A DNA stretch of 61,970 nt from the NCBI GenBank assembly GCA_902762955.1, contig CACWQH010000009.1:1-61970 (forward strand). The letters are read 5' to 3'. Position 1 is the stretch's first letter. Every line of letters begins with the position of its first letter. Positions 61,939 through 61,970 of this stretch are shown piece by piece. Both the position numbers and the translations under genes were made by a program. The notes under the pieces are model-generated. The model had not been told where the DNA came from. It did not search any database and saw nothing but the letters and a program-made list of their open reading frames with translations. Source of the stretch: an uncultured Lachnospiraceae bacterium. Lineage in GTDB: Bacteria; Bacillota; Clostridia; Lachnospirales; Lachnospiraceae.

Positions 61939-61970
61939 TAAGGATAAGCCCTCGACCTATTAGTACATTT
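61939..61970 (-). rRNA. 23S rRNA, 3' end (partial)
   Basis: On the minus strand the window edge begins with GTACTAATAGGTCGAGGGCT, then TATCC, the well-conserved 3' end of bacterial 23S rRNA (pairing with the gene's 5' end). The rest of the gene lies outside. The exact mature end is a guess within a few bases. No 5S-like sequence follows in the window. Confidence 0.85.

Overview
The window looks like a chromosomal segment of a low-GC anaerobic Firmicute, most likely a Lachnospiraceae-type Clostridium relative. The evidence is AT-rich intergenic DNA, strong GGAGG-type ribosome binding sites, Firmicute-style tRNAs, citrate synthase and NADP-type glutamate dehydrogenase without a visible TCA operon, and many Zn-ribbon/SPFH/TPM membrane proteins of a Clostridial and Bacillus style. 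Nearly all genes are on the minus strand. The right edge is the 3' end of a 23S rRNA gene, so the window is the region just downstream of an rRNA operon. Plus-strand genes are confined to two small islands (38.2-40.0 kb and 49.6-51.0 kb) and one regulator at 60.8 kb.

Layout on the minus strand, from high to low coordinates: the 23S 3' end; decayed tRNA-Asn fragments; six tRNAs (Asn, Glu, Thr, CAT, Asp, Leu); a group of Zn-ribbon, lipoprotein and SPFH-like genes (56.9-60.6 kb); the AmmeMemoRadiSam genes (51.8-54.4 kb) with a large exported partner; a YdjGHI-like membrane-stress cluster (44.9-49.3 kb); a two-domain hydrolase; Lrp and gdhA; a two-component system with an ABC exporter (32.7-38.0 kb); a chemotaxis receptor; a cytoplasmic ParB-like/BMP fusion coupled to a phosphoesterase; citrate synthase; an rRNA methyltransferase; TetR-MMPL-YhgE-like envelope genes; lemA; a three-gene MukBEF/Wadjet-like condensin (12.4-19.0 kb); an SPL-type radical SAM gene; malic enzyme; MoxR-DUF58-transglutaminase; and pheST-queA.

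The most interesting parts are four. First, the condensin operon has the kleisin, KITE and SMC-like genes of Wadjet (JetA, JetB, JetC) but no JetD nuclease, and an SPL-type radical SAM gene sits where JetD would be expected. Second, an HTH gene is followed by a small PD-(D/E)XK nuclease-like gene (39.2-40.0 kb) with a consensus promoter and palindromic operator; it is bracketed by two degenerate copies of a dispersed repeat and sits next to a GNAT gene remnant. Third, a signal-less fusion of a ParB/sulfiredoxin-like fold to a BMP nucleoside-binding domain is translationally coupled to a metallophosphoesterase with an altered first motif. Fourth, the rRNA-tRNA junction lacks a 5S gene and carries a short array of decayed tRNA pieces.

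All functional calls come from reading protein sequences and motifs without database searches. Family names are recognition-based; operators, promoters and terminators are read from the DNA and have not been tested.
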